A stretch of DNA of 64,000 nucleotides. Origin: JAVVHH01 sp964613945. GTDB taxonomy: Bacteria > Pseudomonadota > Alphaproteobacteria > Acetobacterales > Acetobacteraceae. Positions 50,556-61,769 of this stretch are shown one piece after another; within the stretch, counting starts at the first letter, position 1, and each line of letters starts with the position of its first letter. The translations under genes were made by a program, and so were the position numbers. The notes beneath the pieces were generated by a model, which saw only the letters and a program-made list of their open reading frames with translations, did no database searches and was not told where the DNA came from. The stretch lies in contig CAZTJC010000012.1 of assembly GCA_964613945.1 (NCBI GenBank), forward strand, positions 1 through 64,000. The letters are read 5' to 3'.

Positions 50556-51692
50556 TTAGGCGGGCAGCAACACCATCACTGCCGCCTGTGCCGCGATCCC
50601 CTCGCCGCGGCCGGTAAACCCAAGTTTTTCCGACGTCGTGGCTTTGATCGACACCCGCCCCGGCTCAATCCCGAGCAGATCGGCGATGCGCGCGATCATC
50701 GCCGGGGCGTGCGGCGTGATTTTGGGCTGTTCGCAGATCAGCGTGACGTCAACGTTGGAGAGGCGGCCGCCACGGGCGGCAACGCGCTCGGCGGCATGGC
50801 GCAGGAAGCGGGCGCTGTCCGCGTCCTTCCAGGTAGCTTCGCTGGGTGGGAAATGCCGGCCGATATCGCCTTCCGCCAGTGCGCCGTAGATCGCATCGCA
50901 TAGAGCATGGATGCCCACGTCGGCGTCCGAATGCCCCGCGAGACCTTTGTCGTGCGGGACCTCGATGCCGCACAGGATCAGCTTGCGGCCAGCCTGCAGC
51001 ACATGGACGTCGAAGCCGGTGCCCGTGCGTGGCTCCAGCGTGGGGGCGAGAATGCGGGCCATCCTGACGGCGTCCTCCTGATAGGTGAGCTTGATGTTGT
51101 CCTCGTGACCGCGCACCAGCGCGACGGTCAGTCCGGCCCGCTCGAACAAGGCGGCATCGTCGGTCGCACTCGGATCGCCTGCCGTGTCGCGGTGCAGCGC
51201 CAGGATGGTCGAAAAGTGGAACGCTTGCGGCGTTTGCGCCCGGAACAGACCATCGCGCGCGACGGTGGCGCCGATCAGGCCGTTCGCCTCGCGCTTGAGC
51301 GTGTCGGCCACCGGGACTGCGGGGATCGCGCCGTCATGCCGGGCCAGGGCGTCGAGCAGGGCAGGGATCGTATCGTCGGGCAGATAAGGCCGGGCTGCGT
51401 CGTGGATCAGCACCACGTCCGGCGCGAACGGCGCCAGCGCCTCCAGCCCGGCGCGCACGCTGTCCTGCCGTGTAGCGCCGCCGCTGACCACCGGGAGATG
51501 CTCGAACCCGTCCAGCGCCTCGGCCAGGTCGGCCGCGTTACCTACGGGCTGCAGGAGTGTCACATGCGGCAAGAGTCGCTCCGCGGCCCAGCGCACGACC
51601 GGCTTGCCGGCGCACTCGATATACTGCTTTGGCCGATCGGCCCCGAACCGTTGGCCGGAGCCGGCCGCTACCACTATTGCTGCAATTCGCAT
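50556..51692 (-). CDS. ispDF: bifunctional IspD/IspF enzyme
   Basis: 378 residues. The IspD half has VVAAGSGQRFGADRPKQY and VLIHDAARPYL. The IspF half starts near residue 222 with RTGTGFDVHVLQAGRKLILCGIEVPHDKGLAGHSDADV, with zinc ligands Asp/His/His. It performs the cytidylyl transfer and the cyclodiphosphate steps of the MEP isoprenoid pathway. The fusion is typical of Alphaproteobacteria. Divergent from dusB. Confidence 0.96.
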   Translation of the reverse strand: MRIAAIVVAAGSGQRFGADRPKQYIECAGKPVVRWAAERLLPHVTLLQPVGNAADLAEALDGFEHLPVVSGGATRQDSVRAGLEALAPFAPDVVLIHDAARPYLPDDTIPALLDALARHDGAIPAVPVADTLKREANGLIGATVARDGLFRAQTPQAFHFSTILALHRDTAGDPSATDDAALFERAGLTVALVRGHEDNIKLTYQEDAVRMARILAPTLEPRTGTGFDVHVLQAGRKLILCGIEVPHDKGLAGHSDADVGIHALCDAIYGALAEGDIGRHFPPSEATWKDADSARFLRHAAERVAARGGRLSNVDVTLICEQPKITPHAPAMIARIADLLGIEPGRVSIKATTSEKLGFTGRGEGIAAQAAVMVLLPA

Positions 51693-51792
51693 GATGGCTC
51701 CTTGCTGGCCCTGATGAACCTCGTCAACCCCGCGTCACGCACCCCGTAGAATGTTTGCACATGGGCAAGGCACGTTCTAGTTTGCACAAATC

Positions 51793-52845
51793 ATGGGCAA
51801 CACCGATTTAGCTTCCGGGCAGGCATTCGCCCCGATCACGCTCGGATCCGGCGCAAGAAGCGTGCGGATCGAGCGACCGGTCATCTTGGCCCCCATGTCG
51901 GGGGTGACGGACCTGCCGTTCCGCCGCTTAGCGAAGCGGCAGGGCGCCGGGCTGGTGGTATCGGAGATGATCGCGTCGTGGGCGATGGTGCGCGAGAACC
52001 GGACGACGCTGCGCATGGCTGAGGTCGATGGCTGCGGCGGGCCGGCATCCGTGCAGTTGGCCGGCTGCGACCCCGATGCCATGGCCGAGGCGGCACGCAT
52101 CGCGGTGGCGCATGGCGCGGACCTGGTGGACATTAATTTCGGCTGCCCGGTGAAGAAGGTCGCAATCGGGCAGACCGCCGGGTCGGCACTGATGCGCGAC
52201 GAGGTGGCCGCCGCGCGATTGCTGGAAGCGACGGTGCGCGCGGTCGATGTTCCGGTCACGCTGAAGATGCGGATGGGCTGGGACCACGCCAACCTCAACG
52301 CGCCATCGCTGGCGCGGATTGCCCAGGAATGTGGCATTCGGCTGGTCACGGTTCATGGCCGGACCCGGCAGCAATTCTACACCGGCACCGCGGATTGGCG
52401 CTTCGTCGCCTCGGTGAAAACGGCGGTCGACATCCCGGTGATCGTCAACGGCGACGTGCTGACGGTCGACGACGCCGCCGAGGCGATGCGGCAATCCGGT
52501 GCGGACGGGGTCATGATCGGGCGCGGCTGTTATGGCCGGCCGTGGTTCCCGGCGCAGGCGGCGGAGTTCCTCGCCACGGGGCACCGCATCCCCGACCCGA
52601 CCCTGCTTGAGCAGAAGCACATCCTGCTCGAGCATTACCACGCCATGCTCGAGCATTGCGGCCGCGAGGCCGGCGTGCGCGTCGCGCGCAAGCATGTGTC
52701 CTGGTATTCGACCGGCCTCTGGGGCTCGTCGGAGTTCCGCGCCTCCGTCAACCGCAGCGCCGATGCGGCAGCGGTCGAGACGCTGATCCATCGGTTCTAC
52801 GACCCGCTGATCGAGCGGGCATCCGCCCCGCCGATTGCCGCATGA
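51793..52845 (+). CDS. dusB: tRNA-dihydrouridine synthase DusB
   Basis: 350 residues. VILAPMSGVTDLPFRRLAKRQGAGL, FGCPVKKV and the catalytic-type Cys of that block, HGRTRQQFYTGTADW and NGDVLTVDDA, with FMN-binding GRGCYGRPW. It reduces uridines in the tRNA D loop. Ten nt separate it from ntrB, the classical nifR3-ntrB-ntrC order. Confidence 0.95.
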   Translation: MGNTDLASGQAFAPITLGSGARSVRIERPVILAPMSGVTDLPFRRLAKRQGAGLVVSEMIASWAMVRENRTTLRMAEVDGCGGPASVQLAGCDPDAMAEAARIAVAHGADLVDINFGCPVKKVAIGQTAGSALMRDEVAAARLLEATVRAVDVPVTLKMRMGWDHANLNAPSLARIAQECGIRLVTVHGRTRQQFYTGTADWRFVASVKTAVDIPVIVNGDVLTVDDAAEAMRQSGADGVMIGRGCYGRPWFPAQAAEFLATGHRIPDPTLLEQKHILLEHYHAMLEHCGREAGVRVARKHVSWYSTGLWGSSEFRASVNRSADAAAVETLIHRFYDPLIERASAPPIAA

Positions 52846-52855
52846 GGGGCGCTGC

Positions 52856-54010
52856 ATGAAGAATGTGGTCGCCCGCGGTCGCACGGCGCTGGTCGAGCGA
52901 TTGACCCGGCGCCCGCCACCGATCGATTCGATCGCCGTGTTGGGCGCCGTGCCGATCCCGATGGTGCTGCTCGACCAGAATAACGGCTTTCGCTACGCCA
53001 ATCAGGCCGCCGAGCAGTTCCTCGGCATGTCAATGTTGCAGCTTGCCCAGATCCAGCTCGACGCGCTGCTGCCGTCGGACAATCCGCTGTTCCACATCAT
53101 CGCCCAGGTCCGCTCGACCGAGACGACGATTTCCGATCACGACCTGAATTTCGAGAGCCCGCGGTTACAGAAGCGGCACATCAGCGTCCATGTCACCAGC
53201 CTGGTCGAGGAGCCCGGCTGCGTGTTGCTGACGCTGCAGGACGTGTCGGCCGCACGAGCGCTGGACCGGCAGATCGCCTACCGCGGCGCCGCCCGTAGCG
53301 TGAGCGGCATGGCGGCGATACTGGCCCACGAGGTCAAGAACCCGCTCTCCGGCATTCGCGGCGCCGCGCAGCTTCTGGAGCCGAACGTGCTGCCGCAGGA
53401 TCGCGAGCTCACCGACTTGATCCGCGATGAAGTGGACCGCATCCGCGATCTGGTCGACCGTATGGAAGTGTTCGGCGAGAAGCCGGTGGACCGCCGACCG
53501 GTCAACATCCATCGCGTGCTGGAGCATGTGCGCCGGTTGGCGCAGAGCGGCGTTGCCTCAGGAATGCGGATCAGCGAAACCTACGACCCGTCGCTGCCGC
53601 CGGTGTGGGGCAATCGCGACCAGTTGGTCCAGGTGCTGTTCAACCTGGTCAAGAACGCGGCCGAGGCGATCGACGGGACGCCAAACGGCCGCGAGCGGGC
53701 CGAGATCGGCCTGACCACTGCCTACCAGCATGGCATGCGGCTGGCCGTCGCCGGCAGCCCGCAGCGTGTGCACCTGCCCTTGGTGGTGACCGTGCGCGAC
53801 AACGGGCCGGGTATTTCCGAAGACATCCGCCCGCATCTGTTCGAAGCCTTCGTCACCAGCAAGTCGAGCGGCAGCGGCCTGGGGCTCGCCCTGGTGGCCA
53901 AGATCGTCGGCGACCATGGCGGGCTGATCGAGGTCGATAGCCGACCCGGCCGGACCGAGTTCCGCTTGTGCCTGCCGGTGATGACCGAGACGGATTCCGA
54001 CGGCCAATGA
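52856..54010 (+). CDS. ntrB: nitrogen regulation sensor histidine kinase NtrB
   Basis: 384 residues. An N-terminal PAS domain (VPIPMVLLDQNNGFRYANQAAEQFLG), the H-box ILAHEVKNPLSGIRGAAQLL with the phospho-His, the N-box LVKNAAEAI and G-boxes DNGPGI and SGLGLALV. Cytoplasmic; phosphorylates NtrC when glutamine is low, under PII control. Ten nt before ntrC. Confidence 0.95.
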   Translation: MKNVVARGRTALVERLTRRPPPIDSIAVLGAVPIPMVLLDQNNGFRYANQAAEQFLGMSMLQLAQIQLDALLPSDNPLFHIIAQVRSTETTISDHDLNFESPRLQKRHISVHVTSLVEEPGCVLLTLQDVSAARALDRQIAYRGAARSVSGMAAILAHEVKNPLSGIRGAAQLLEPNVLPQDRELTDLIRDEVDRIRDLVDRMEVFGEKPVDRRPVNIHRVLEHVRRLAQSGVASGMRISETYDPSLPPVWGNRDQLVQVLFNLVKNAAEAIDGTPNGRERAEIGLTTAYQHGMRLAVAGSPQRVHLPLVVTVRDNGPGISEDIRPHLFEAFVTSKSSGSGLGLALVAKIVGDHGGLIEVDSRPGRTEFRLCLPVMTETDSDGQ

Positions 54011-54020
54011 GAGTATTCGC

Positions 54021-55472
<1,452 letters not shown>

Positions 55473-55482
55473 AGGCGGCGCG

Positions 55483-57699
55483 ATGAACGTGGACGTCCAA
55501 CCATCGCAGTTCCGTCCCCCCCTGCGCCGCCGTCGCCTGGCCGACATCCTGCTCGGCAAGGTGGTCACCCTGGTGCTGGCGTCGATCGCGCTGGTGCTCA
55601 GCGTGGTGACGTTCATCCTGCTGTCGAGCGGGATCACGCCTCGGGCGCTGCTCGGCATGGTGCTGGCCAATCTGGTCGTGCTGCTGCTGCTGGGGGCGGT
55701 GCTGGCGGGCCGGGTGACGCGGGTGTGGGTGGAGCGGCGGCGGGGATCGGCCGGGTCGCGGCTGCACGTGCGGCTGGTGATGCTGTTCAGCGTGGTTGCG
55801 GTGACGCCGACCATCCTGGTGGCGCTATTCGCCACGGCATTTTTCACGCTCGGCATCCAGGGCTGGTTCAACGATCGGGTGCGCACGGCGCTGAACGAGG
55901 GGCTGGAAGCCAGCCGCGGCTACCTCGAGGAGCATCGCAACAACATCCGCACCGACGCGCTCGGCATGGCCAACGACCTGACCCGGGCGGGGGCGATGCT
56001 GTCGACCGACCCGTATGCCTTCGCGCAGGTGCTGCAGACGCAGACGGTGCTGCGCGGGCTGACTGAGGCGATCATCTTCGAGCCGGTGACGGGGCAGGTG
56101 GTGGCCGGGATCGGCGCCATGGAAGGGCTCGGCGTCGAGTTGCCGCCCCGTAGCGCCATCGACCAGGCCAAGAACGGCGAGGTGGCGGTGCTGGGATCGC
56201 CGGACGAGAACCGGGTGCGGGCGGTGGTGCAACTCGGCTCGACCTTGCCGCTAATGCTGGAGATCGGCCGGCCGGTGGACCCGGAGATCCTCAACCACAT
56301 GGTGCGCACCGAGCAGGCGGTGGCGGAATACAGCCGGCTCGACGAGAGCCGCACCAAGCTGCAGATCACCTTTGCGATGATCTTCGCGCTCATCGCGCTG
56401 CTTGTGTTGATGGCCGCGGTGTTGATCGGCCTGGTGCTGGCCAACCAGATTGCGCGCCCCATCGGTGGATTGATCCGCGCCGCCGAGCGGGTGCGTGGGG
56501 GCGACCTGACGGTGCGAGTGCCGGAGACGGCCAGCGATGACGAAGTGGCCGGGCTGAGCCGCGCGTTCAACCGCATGACGGGGCAGCTGGGTTCGCAGCG
56601 CGGTGAGCTGATGGAGGCCTACAGCCAGATCGACGAACGGCGGCGGTTCACGGAGACGGTGCTGGCCGGCGTGTCGGCCGGGGTGATCGGGCTCGACGTG
56701 CAGGGCAAGGTGGAGTTGCCGAACCGGGCGGCAAGCGAGTTGCTGGGCAGCGATCTGATCAACGCCATCGGTGCTAAGCTGTCCGACCTGGTGCCGCAAT
56801 TCGCGCCGTTGCTCGCCTCGGTCGAAGCGCAGCCGGAACGGGCGCACACCGCCGAGATCGAGATCGGACCGGTGCAGCGGCGCCGCATCCTGCTGGTGCG
56901 GGTCGGCACCGACCTGCGCAGCGGTCATCCGGATGGTTACGTGGTGACGTTCGACGACATCACCGAGCTGCAATCGGCGCAGCGCAAGGCGGCGTGGTCC
57001 GACGTGGCGCGGCGGATTGCCCATGAGATCAAGAACCCGTTGACGCCCATCCAGCTCAGCGCCGAACGGCTGAAGCGGCGGTTCACCAAGGAGATCAAGT
57101 CGGATCCGGAGACGTTCGCGCAATGCGCCGACACCATCGTGCGACATGTGGGCGATATCGGGCGGATGGTGGACGAGTTCTCCGCCTTTGCGCGGATGCC
57201 GCAGCCGGTGCTCAAGCCGGACGACGTGGGCCGGGTGGCACGGGAAGCGTTGATACTGCAGCGGAGCGCGCGGCCGGAGATCGAGTGGGTCACGGACATT
57301 CCGGAACGAGGCCCGATGGGATCGTGCGACCGGCGGTTGCTGGGCCAGGCATTGACCAACCTGTTGCAGAACGCTGCGGACTCAGTGGCATCGCGAGCAC
57401 GCGCTGATGAGCGTGCCGGCCAGATCGGGCGCATCGACGTGGTGGTGCGGACGCAGGATGGGACGGTGGTGATCGACGTGATCGACGATGGCATCGGTTT
57501 GCCGGAGGCCGATCGCGGGCGGTTGACGGAGCCGTATGTGACCCACAAGCCCAAGGGTACCGGGCTCGGGCTGGCGATCGTGAAGAAGATCATGGAGGAC
57601 CATGGCGGTGGGTTGGAGCTGGAAGATAGGACCGACGGGCCCGGCGCGATCGTCAGTCTGTCGCTGCCGCTGATTGTGCCGCAACCCGTTCCGGCTTAG
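55483..57699 (+). CDS. ntrY: nitrogen regulation sensor histidine kinase NtrY
   Basis: 738 residues. Three N-terminal membrane helices and a fourth near residue 300 enclose a periplasmic domain of about 180 residues. Then HAMP (NQIARPIGGLIRAAERVRGGD), PAS, H-box RRIAHEIKNPLTPIQLSAERL, N-box NLLQNAADS and G-boxes DDGIGLP and GTGLGLAIV. It partners NtrX in nitrogen, redox or envelope signalling. Ten nt after ntrC. Confidence 0.95.
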   Translation: MNVDVQPSQFRPPLRRRRLADILLGKVVTLVLASIALVLSVVTFILLSSGITPRALLGMVLANLVVLLLLGAVLAGRVTRVWVERRRGSAGSRLHVRLVMLFSVVAVTPTILVALFATAFFTLGIQGWFNDRVRTALNEGLEASRGYLEEHRNNIRTDALGMANDLTRAGAMLSTDPYAFAQVLQTQTVLRGLTEAIIFEPVTGQVVAGIGAMEGLGVELPPRSAIDQAKNGEVAVLGSPDENRVRAVVQLGSTLPLMLEIGRPVDPEILNHMVRTEQAVAEYSRLDESRTKLQITFAMIFALIALLVLMAAVLIGLVLANQIARPIGGLIRAAERVRGGDLTVRVPETASDDEVAGLSRAFNRMTGQLGSQRGELMEAYSQIDERRRFTETVLAGVSAGVIGLDVQGKVELPNRAASELLGSDLINAIGAKLSDLVPQFAPLLASVEAQPERAHTAEIEIGPVQRRRILLVRVGTDLRSGHPDGYVVTFDDITELQSAQRKAAWSDVARRIAHEIKNPLTPIQLSAERLKRRFTKEIKSDPETFAQCADTIVRHVGDIGRMVDEFSAFARMPQPVLKPDDVGRVAREALILQRSARPEIEWVTDIPERGPMGSCDRRLLGQALTNLLQNAADSVASRARADERAGQIGRIDVVVRTQDGTVVIDVIDDGIGLPEADRGRLTEPYVTHKPKGTGLGLAIVKKIMEDHGGGLELEDRTDGPGAIVSLSLPLIVPQPVPA

Positions 57700-57710
57700 A
57701 GGACGGGCCA

Positions 57711-59108
57711 ATGGCGCAGGAAATCCTAATCGTCGACGACGAGCCCGACATCCGCACGTTGATCGACGGCGTGCTCGACGACGAGGGATACTCGGTAAGA
57801 CAGGCTGGCGACTCCGACGGGGCGATCGCCGCGTTCCGCCACCGCCGCCCGGCCTTGATCATCCTCGACGTCTGGTTGCAGGGGTCGCGGCTCGACGGGC
57901 TCGGCATCCTGAACGTGATCCACAACGAGGAACCGCACGTTCCGGTGGTGATGATCTCCGGGCACGGGACGATCGAGACGGCGGTCACCGCGATCCAGCA
58001 CGGCGCTTACGATTTCATCGAGAAGCCGTTTAAGTCGGACCGGCTGCTGCTGATCGTACGCCGCGCGCTCGAGGCAGCGCGGCTGGCGCGCGAGAATGCT
58101 GAATTGCGGTTGCGCGCCGGCGCCGAGTCGGAACTGACTGGTCAGAGCGCGGCGATCTCGCAATTACGGGCCTCGGTCGACCGGGTAGCGCCGACGGGGT
58201 CGCGGGTCTTGATCAGCGGTCCCGCCGGGTCGGGCAAGGAAGTGGCGGCGCGCATGGTGCATCAGCGCTCGCGCCGAGCGGACGGGCCGTTCGTGATGCT
58301 GAACTGCGCCACGCTCAATCCGGCGCGGTTCGAGGAGGAGCTGTTCGGCGTGGAGGCCGGGTCGGACGCGACGGCGTCGCCGCGGCGGGCCGGGGTGCTC
58401 GAGCGGGCGCATGGCGGCACGCTGCTGCTGGACGAAGTCTCCGACATGCCGCTGGAGACGCAGGGCAAGATCGTGCGCGCGTTGCAGGACCAGACCTTCG
58501 AGCGGCTAGGCGGCGCCACCCGCGTCAAGGTGGACGTCCGCGTGCTGGCGACCAGCAATCGCGACCTGCAGGCCGAGATCGCTGGCGGGCGGTTCCGCGA
58601 GGATCTGTTCTACCGGCTGGCAGTGGTGCCGGTGCGCATGCCGAGCCTGCGGGAGCGGCGGGAGGACGTGCCTGAACTGGCGCGGTATTTCATCGAACGC
58701 TCGGCGGAGAACTCCGGCATTCCCAGCCGCGAGCTGTCGACCGACGCGCTGACGGCGCTGCAGGCCTATGACTGGCCCGGCAACGTGCGCCAGCTGCGCA
58801 ACCTGATGGACTGGCTGCTGATCATGGCGCCCGGCGGTGCCGGCGACCCAATCCGCGCCGAAATGCTGCCGGCCGAGGTGAGCCAGGGTGCGCCGTCGCT
58901 GCTTAATTTCGATCCGTCGGCGGACCTGATGTCGCTGCCCTTGCGCGAGGCACGGGACATGTTCGAGACGCAATATCTGCAAGCGCAGTTAATGCGCTTC
59001 GGCGGCAACATCAGCCGCACTGCCGGCTTCGTCGGCATGGAACGCAGCGCGCTGCATCGCAAGCTGAAGCAGCTTGGGGTCAACTCGGACGACAGGAACG
59101 CCTCATGA
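57711..59108 (+). CDS. ntrX: nitrogen regulation response regulator NtrX
   Basis: 465 residues. Receiver (LIVDDEPDIRTLIDGVLDDEGY, Asp in IILDVWLQGS), an AAA+ domain with SGPAGSGKEVAARMVHQ, and a C-terminal Fis-type helix-turn-helix (ISRTAGFVGMERSALHRKL). The GAFTGA loop of true sigma-54 activators is replaced by FGVEAGSDATASPRRAGV, as usual for NtrX. So it probably regulates sigma-70 promoters. Overlaps dat by 4 nt. Confidence 0.95.
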   Translation: MAQEILIVDDEPDIRTLIDGVLDDEGYSVRQAGDSDGAIAAFRHRRPALIILDVWLQGSRLDGLGILNVIHNEEPHVPVVMISGHGTIETAVTAIQHGAYDFIEKPFKSDRLLLIVRRALEAARLARENAELRLRAGAESELTGQSAAISQLRASVDRVAPTGSRVLISGPAGSGKEVAARMVHQRSRRADGPFVMLNCATLNPARFEEELFGVEAGSDATASPRRAGVLERAHGGTLLLDEVSDMPLETQGKIVRALQDQTFERLGGATRVKVDVRVLATSNRDLQAEIAGGRFREDLFYRLAVVPVRMPSLRERREDVPELARYFIERSAENSGIPSRELSTDALTALQAYDWPGNVRQLRNLMDWLLIMAPGGAGDPIRAEMLPAEVSQGAPSLLNFDPSADLMSLPLREARDMFETQYLQAQLMRFGGNISRTAGFVGMERSALHRKLKQLGVNSDDRNAS

Positions 59109-59974
59109 GCCGTATTGCCTACGTCAATGGTGCCTATGTGCCGCAGCGCGAGGCCAGCGTGAACGTCGAGGATCGCGGCTACCAGTTCGCCGATGGGATC
59201 TACGAAGTCGTCTACATCATGGGCGGCCGGCTGGTGGACGAGACGCTCCACCTCGACCGGCTGGAGCGCTCGTTGCGCGAGCTGCGCATCGACATGCCGA
59301 TGACCCGGCAGGCCCTGGTCCACGTCATGCTCGAAGTGACCCGCCTCAACCGCGTCACCGAGGGGCTGATCTACATGCAGATCACCCGCGGCGTCGCCCG
59401 GCGGGACCATGCGTTCCCGAAGACGCCGATCCGGCCCGCCTTTGTCGTCACCGTGCGTCGCACCGCGCCGTATCCGCGCGACATCGACGCCTGGGCGACC
59501 ACGGCGATCACGCACCCAGACCAGCGCTGGGCGCGCTGCGACATCAAATCCGTGGCGCTGCTCCCCAACGTGCTGGCCAAGCAGGCTGCGCGCGAGAAGG
59601 GCGCCGCCGAGGCGCTGCTGATCGACGGCGACGGCAACGTCACCGAGGGAGCCTCGACGAGCAGTTGGATCGTGGATGCCAAAGGCGTGTTGCGCACGCG
59701 GCCGCTGGGTCACTCGATCCTGCCGGGCTGCACGCGGGCGGCGCTGGTGTCGTTGCTGGCCGAGGAAGGCATCACCTTCGAGGAACGGGCGTTCAGCGAG
59801 GCCGAGCTACGGGAAGCTCGGGAAGTGTTCATGACCAGCGCCACCAGCTTTGTGCGGCCGCTGGTCAAGGTCGACGGCGTCGCCGTCGGCGACGGAACGC
59901 CGGGGCCGATTACGCGGCGCTTGTTCGCGATCTTCGCGCGCCACGCACAGGGAAGCCTGGCGAACGCTGCGTAA
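59105..59974 (+). CDS. dat: D-amino-acid aminotransferase
   Basis: 289 residues, fold-type IV PLP enzyme. VNVEDRGYQFADGIYEVV at the start, the PLP-lysine block CDIKSVALLPNVLAKQAA and EGASTSSWIVD. It interconverts D-amino acids and 2-oxo acids, supplying D-Glu or D-Ala. It follows ntrX as in Azospirillum-like genomes, but hfq, often next, is not here. Confidence 0.94.
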   Translation: MSRIAYVNGAYVPQREASVNVEDRGYQFADGIYEVVYIMGGRLVDETLHLDRLERSLRELRIDMPMTRQALVHVMLEVTRLNRVTEGLIYMQITRGVARRDHAFPKTPIRPAFVVTVRRTAPYPRDIDAWATTAITHPDQRWARCDIKSVALLPNVLAKQAAREKGAAEALLIDGDGNVTEGASTSSWIVDAKGVLRTRPLGHSILPGCTRAALVSLLAEEGITFEERAFSEAELREAREVFMTSATSFVRPLVKVDGVAVGDGTPGPITRRLFAIFARHAQGSLANAA

Positions 59975-60752
59975 ACTGGCGAGCCTGCTGTTCGGCGCGC
60001 TGTTGCTCGCCGGCGGCCAGGCACGGGCGGAGCCAGCGAAGACGACGGCCGAGCCGTCGAACTGGACGATCGAGCAGAGCGCGCAGTGCAAGACCGCCAT
60101 CGCCGCCGCCGAGGCCGGGCGCGGCACGTTGCCCGGGCTTCTGCTGGCGATCGCCAAAGCGGAAAGCGGCCGGCCGATCCCACCGCTACCAGGGCTGCAG
60201 CCCTGGCCTTGGGCGGTCAATGCCAATGGCGCGGCCTATTACTTCGACAGCAAAAACGCCGCCGTCGCCTGGGTGACGCAAGCGGTGGCTCGCGGCGTCA
60301 GTCAAATCGACGTCGGCTGCATGCAGATCAACCTGCAGTCGCACCCCGACGCCTTCGCCAGCATCGAGCAGGCCTTTGACCCGGCGGCCAACGCCGACTA
60401 CGCCGCCCGCTTCATGAACCGCCTCCACGCCGATGCCGGCGGCAACTGGTTCGATGCGGTCGGATACTACCATTCCCGCACCCCGGCGCTGGCCGCCGAT
60501 TACCGCGCCCGCGTTTCGGCGATTGCGCAGGGCAAAACCCCGCCGGCAGGGCTCGGCGTGCCGCTCTACATGCGCGCCATCCAGCAGGGGACGTTACGGA
60601 TTCCGCTCGCCGGCGGCGGCACGATGCGAATCAACGTACATCGGCAACCTTCGATTCGGAATGCGAAACGAATGACGGCTTGCCAAGTCGCAAACGTTCT
60701 CGGAGACTTCATGCCCGCCCGCGCACGCCAGCGCTGTTTTGCCACCCGCTAA
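59850..60752 (+). CDS. lytic transglycosylase SLT-domain protein
   Basis: The frame encodes a signal-like segment (LRKLASLLFGALLLAGGQARA) just past the dat stop. A lysozyme-like SLT domain follows: LPGLLLAIAKAESGRP (catalytic Glu), GVSQIDVGCMQINLQ and NWFDAVGYYHSRTP. It cuts peptidoglycan glycan strands in the periplasm. The start is uncertain. The only ordinary start codon before the signal is TTG 59850 inside dat, giving a 39-residue extension; a CTG near 59967 would give a normal signal peptide. The C-terminal 60 residues are basic and of unknown role. Confidence 0.75.
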   Translation: MCGRWSRSTASPSATERRGRLRGACSRSSRATHREAWRTLRKLASLLFGALLLAGGQARAEPAKTTAEPSNWTIEQSAQCKTAIAAAEAGRGTLPGLLLAIAKAESGRPIPPLPGLQPWPWAVNANGAAYYFDSKNAAVAWVTQAVARGVSQIDVGCMQINLQSHPDAFASIEQAFDPAANADYAARFMNRLHADAGGNWFDAVGYYHSRTPALAADYRARVSAIAQGKTPPAGLGVPLYMRAIQQGTLRIPLAGGGTMRINVHRQPSIRNAKRMTACQVANVLGDFMPARARQRCFATR

Positions 60753-60866
60753 GCTTGGCAGCGGTTGAGAAATATCGTTAGACTGCGCGCATGTCGCCCG
60801 TTGACGGCTTGGACCGCCGCAGGTGGACATTATGTGCATTCCGTTCACCCCGTTTGAGACCAAGAT

Positions 60867-61661
60867 ATGAGCACACCTGATCGCCGATCCTTTGATAGCC
60901 CCCGTCGGGGCGCCCGTGGCGGAAAAGACCGCTTTGACGATTTCGGCGGTGGCGGCCGCGGCGGTCGCGATGAGCCCTACGTTCCCCGGGACGCTTACGT
61001 TCCCGCAGGCGGCGGCCGTGATCGTGGCCCGTCCAATTTCGGCGCGGCTCCGCGCGGTTTCGGCGCACCCGGTGGTCCGGAGACCGGCGCAACGGTGAAG
61101 TGGTTCAACGGCGAGAAGGGTTTCGGCTTCGTCGAACTCGAGGGCGGCGGCGGTGATGCCTTTCTGCACATCAGCGTGCTGTCCCGCGCCGGTTACCAGA
61201 CCGTCTCGCCCGGCGCCACGCTTCGCGTTTCTGTTTCACCCGGCCAGAAAGGCCCGCAGATCGCTGACGTGGTGAGCGTCGACGAGAGCACAGCGACCCC
61301 GGGTGCAAGTGGCGGTGGCGGCAGTGGTGGCCCGGCTGGTGGCGGTTACGGCGGCGGTGGCCCGGCCGGTGGTGGCTATGGTGGTGCCAGCGCTGGTGGT
61401 GGCTTTGACCGTCCGCGGTCCCCGGCTCGTCAGCCGGTTGACATGAGCACGGCAGTCGAGATGCGCGGCACCGTGAAGTGGTTCAATGCCGAGAAGGGTT
61501 TCGGCTTCGTGATGCCGGAAGGCGGCGGCAAGGATGTGTTCGTGCACATCTCGGCGCTGAACCGTGGCGGCATGAGTTCGCTCGAGCCGAACCAGAACGT
61601 CAAGATGTCGGTGGCCGATGGTCGCCGTGGACCGGAAGCGGTTTCCGTCGAAGCGGGCTGA
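60867..61661 (+). CDS. cold-shock protein with two CSD domains
   Basis: 264 residues. The first 70 are Gly/Arg-rich. Two cold-shock domains follow (about 75-135 and 195-262), each with RNP1-type KGFGFV (GEKGFGFVELEG and AEKGFGFVMPEG) and FLHIS or FVHIS. They are joined by a Gly/Tyr-rich linker of imperfect GGYGGGGPAG repeats. It is expected to bind single-stranded RNA or DNA as a chaperone; the glycine-rich parts may favour condensation. A strong terminator follows. Confidence 0.92.
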   Translation: MSTPDRRSFDSPRRGARGGKDRFDDFGGGGRGGRDEPYVPRDAYVPAGGGRDRGPSNFGAAPRGFGAPGGPETGATVKWFNGEKGFGFVELEGGGGDAFLHISVLSRAGYQTVSPGATLRVSVSPGQKGPQIADVVSVDESTATPGASGGGGSGGPAGGGYGGGGPAGGGYGGASAGGGFDRPRSPARQPVDMSTAVEMRGTVKWFNAEKGFGFVMPEGGGKDVFVHISALNRGGMSSLEPNQNVKMSVADGRRGPEAVSVEAG

Positions 61662-61680
61662 TCCTGTCTTTCTGAATGAT

Positions 61681-61708
61681 CAAACGGCCGGGTTCGCCCG
61701 GCCGTTTG
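61681..61708 (+). terminator. Rho-independent terminator of the cold-shock gene
   Basis: CAAACGGCCGGG and CCCGGCCGTTTG form a perfect 12-bp stem closed by TTCG, followed by GCGTTTCGG. It begins 20 nt after the cold-shock stop. The T tract is short but the stem is very stable. Confidence 0.85.
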
Positions 61709-61769
61709 CGTTTCGGCCGGGGCCATTGGTCAGGGCGAGTTGCCTGTTCCCGGCTTGCCGATAGTATCG

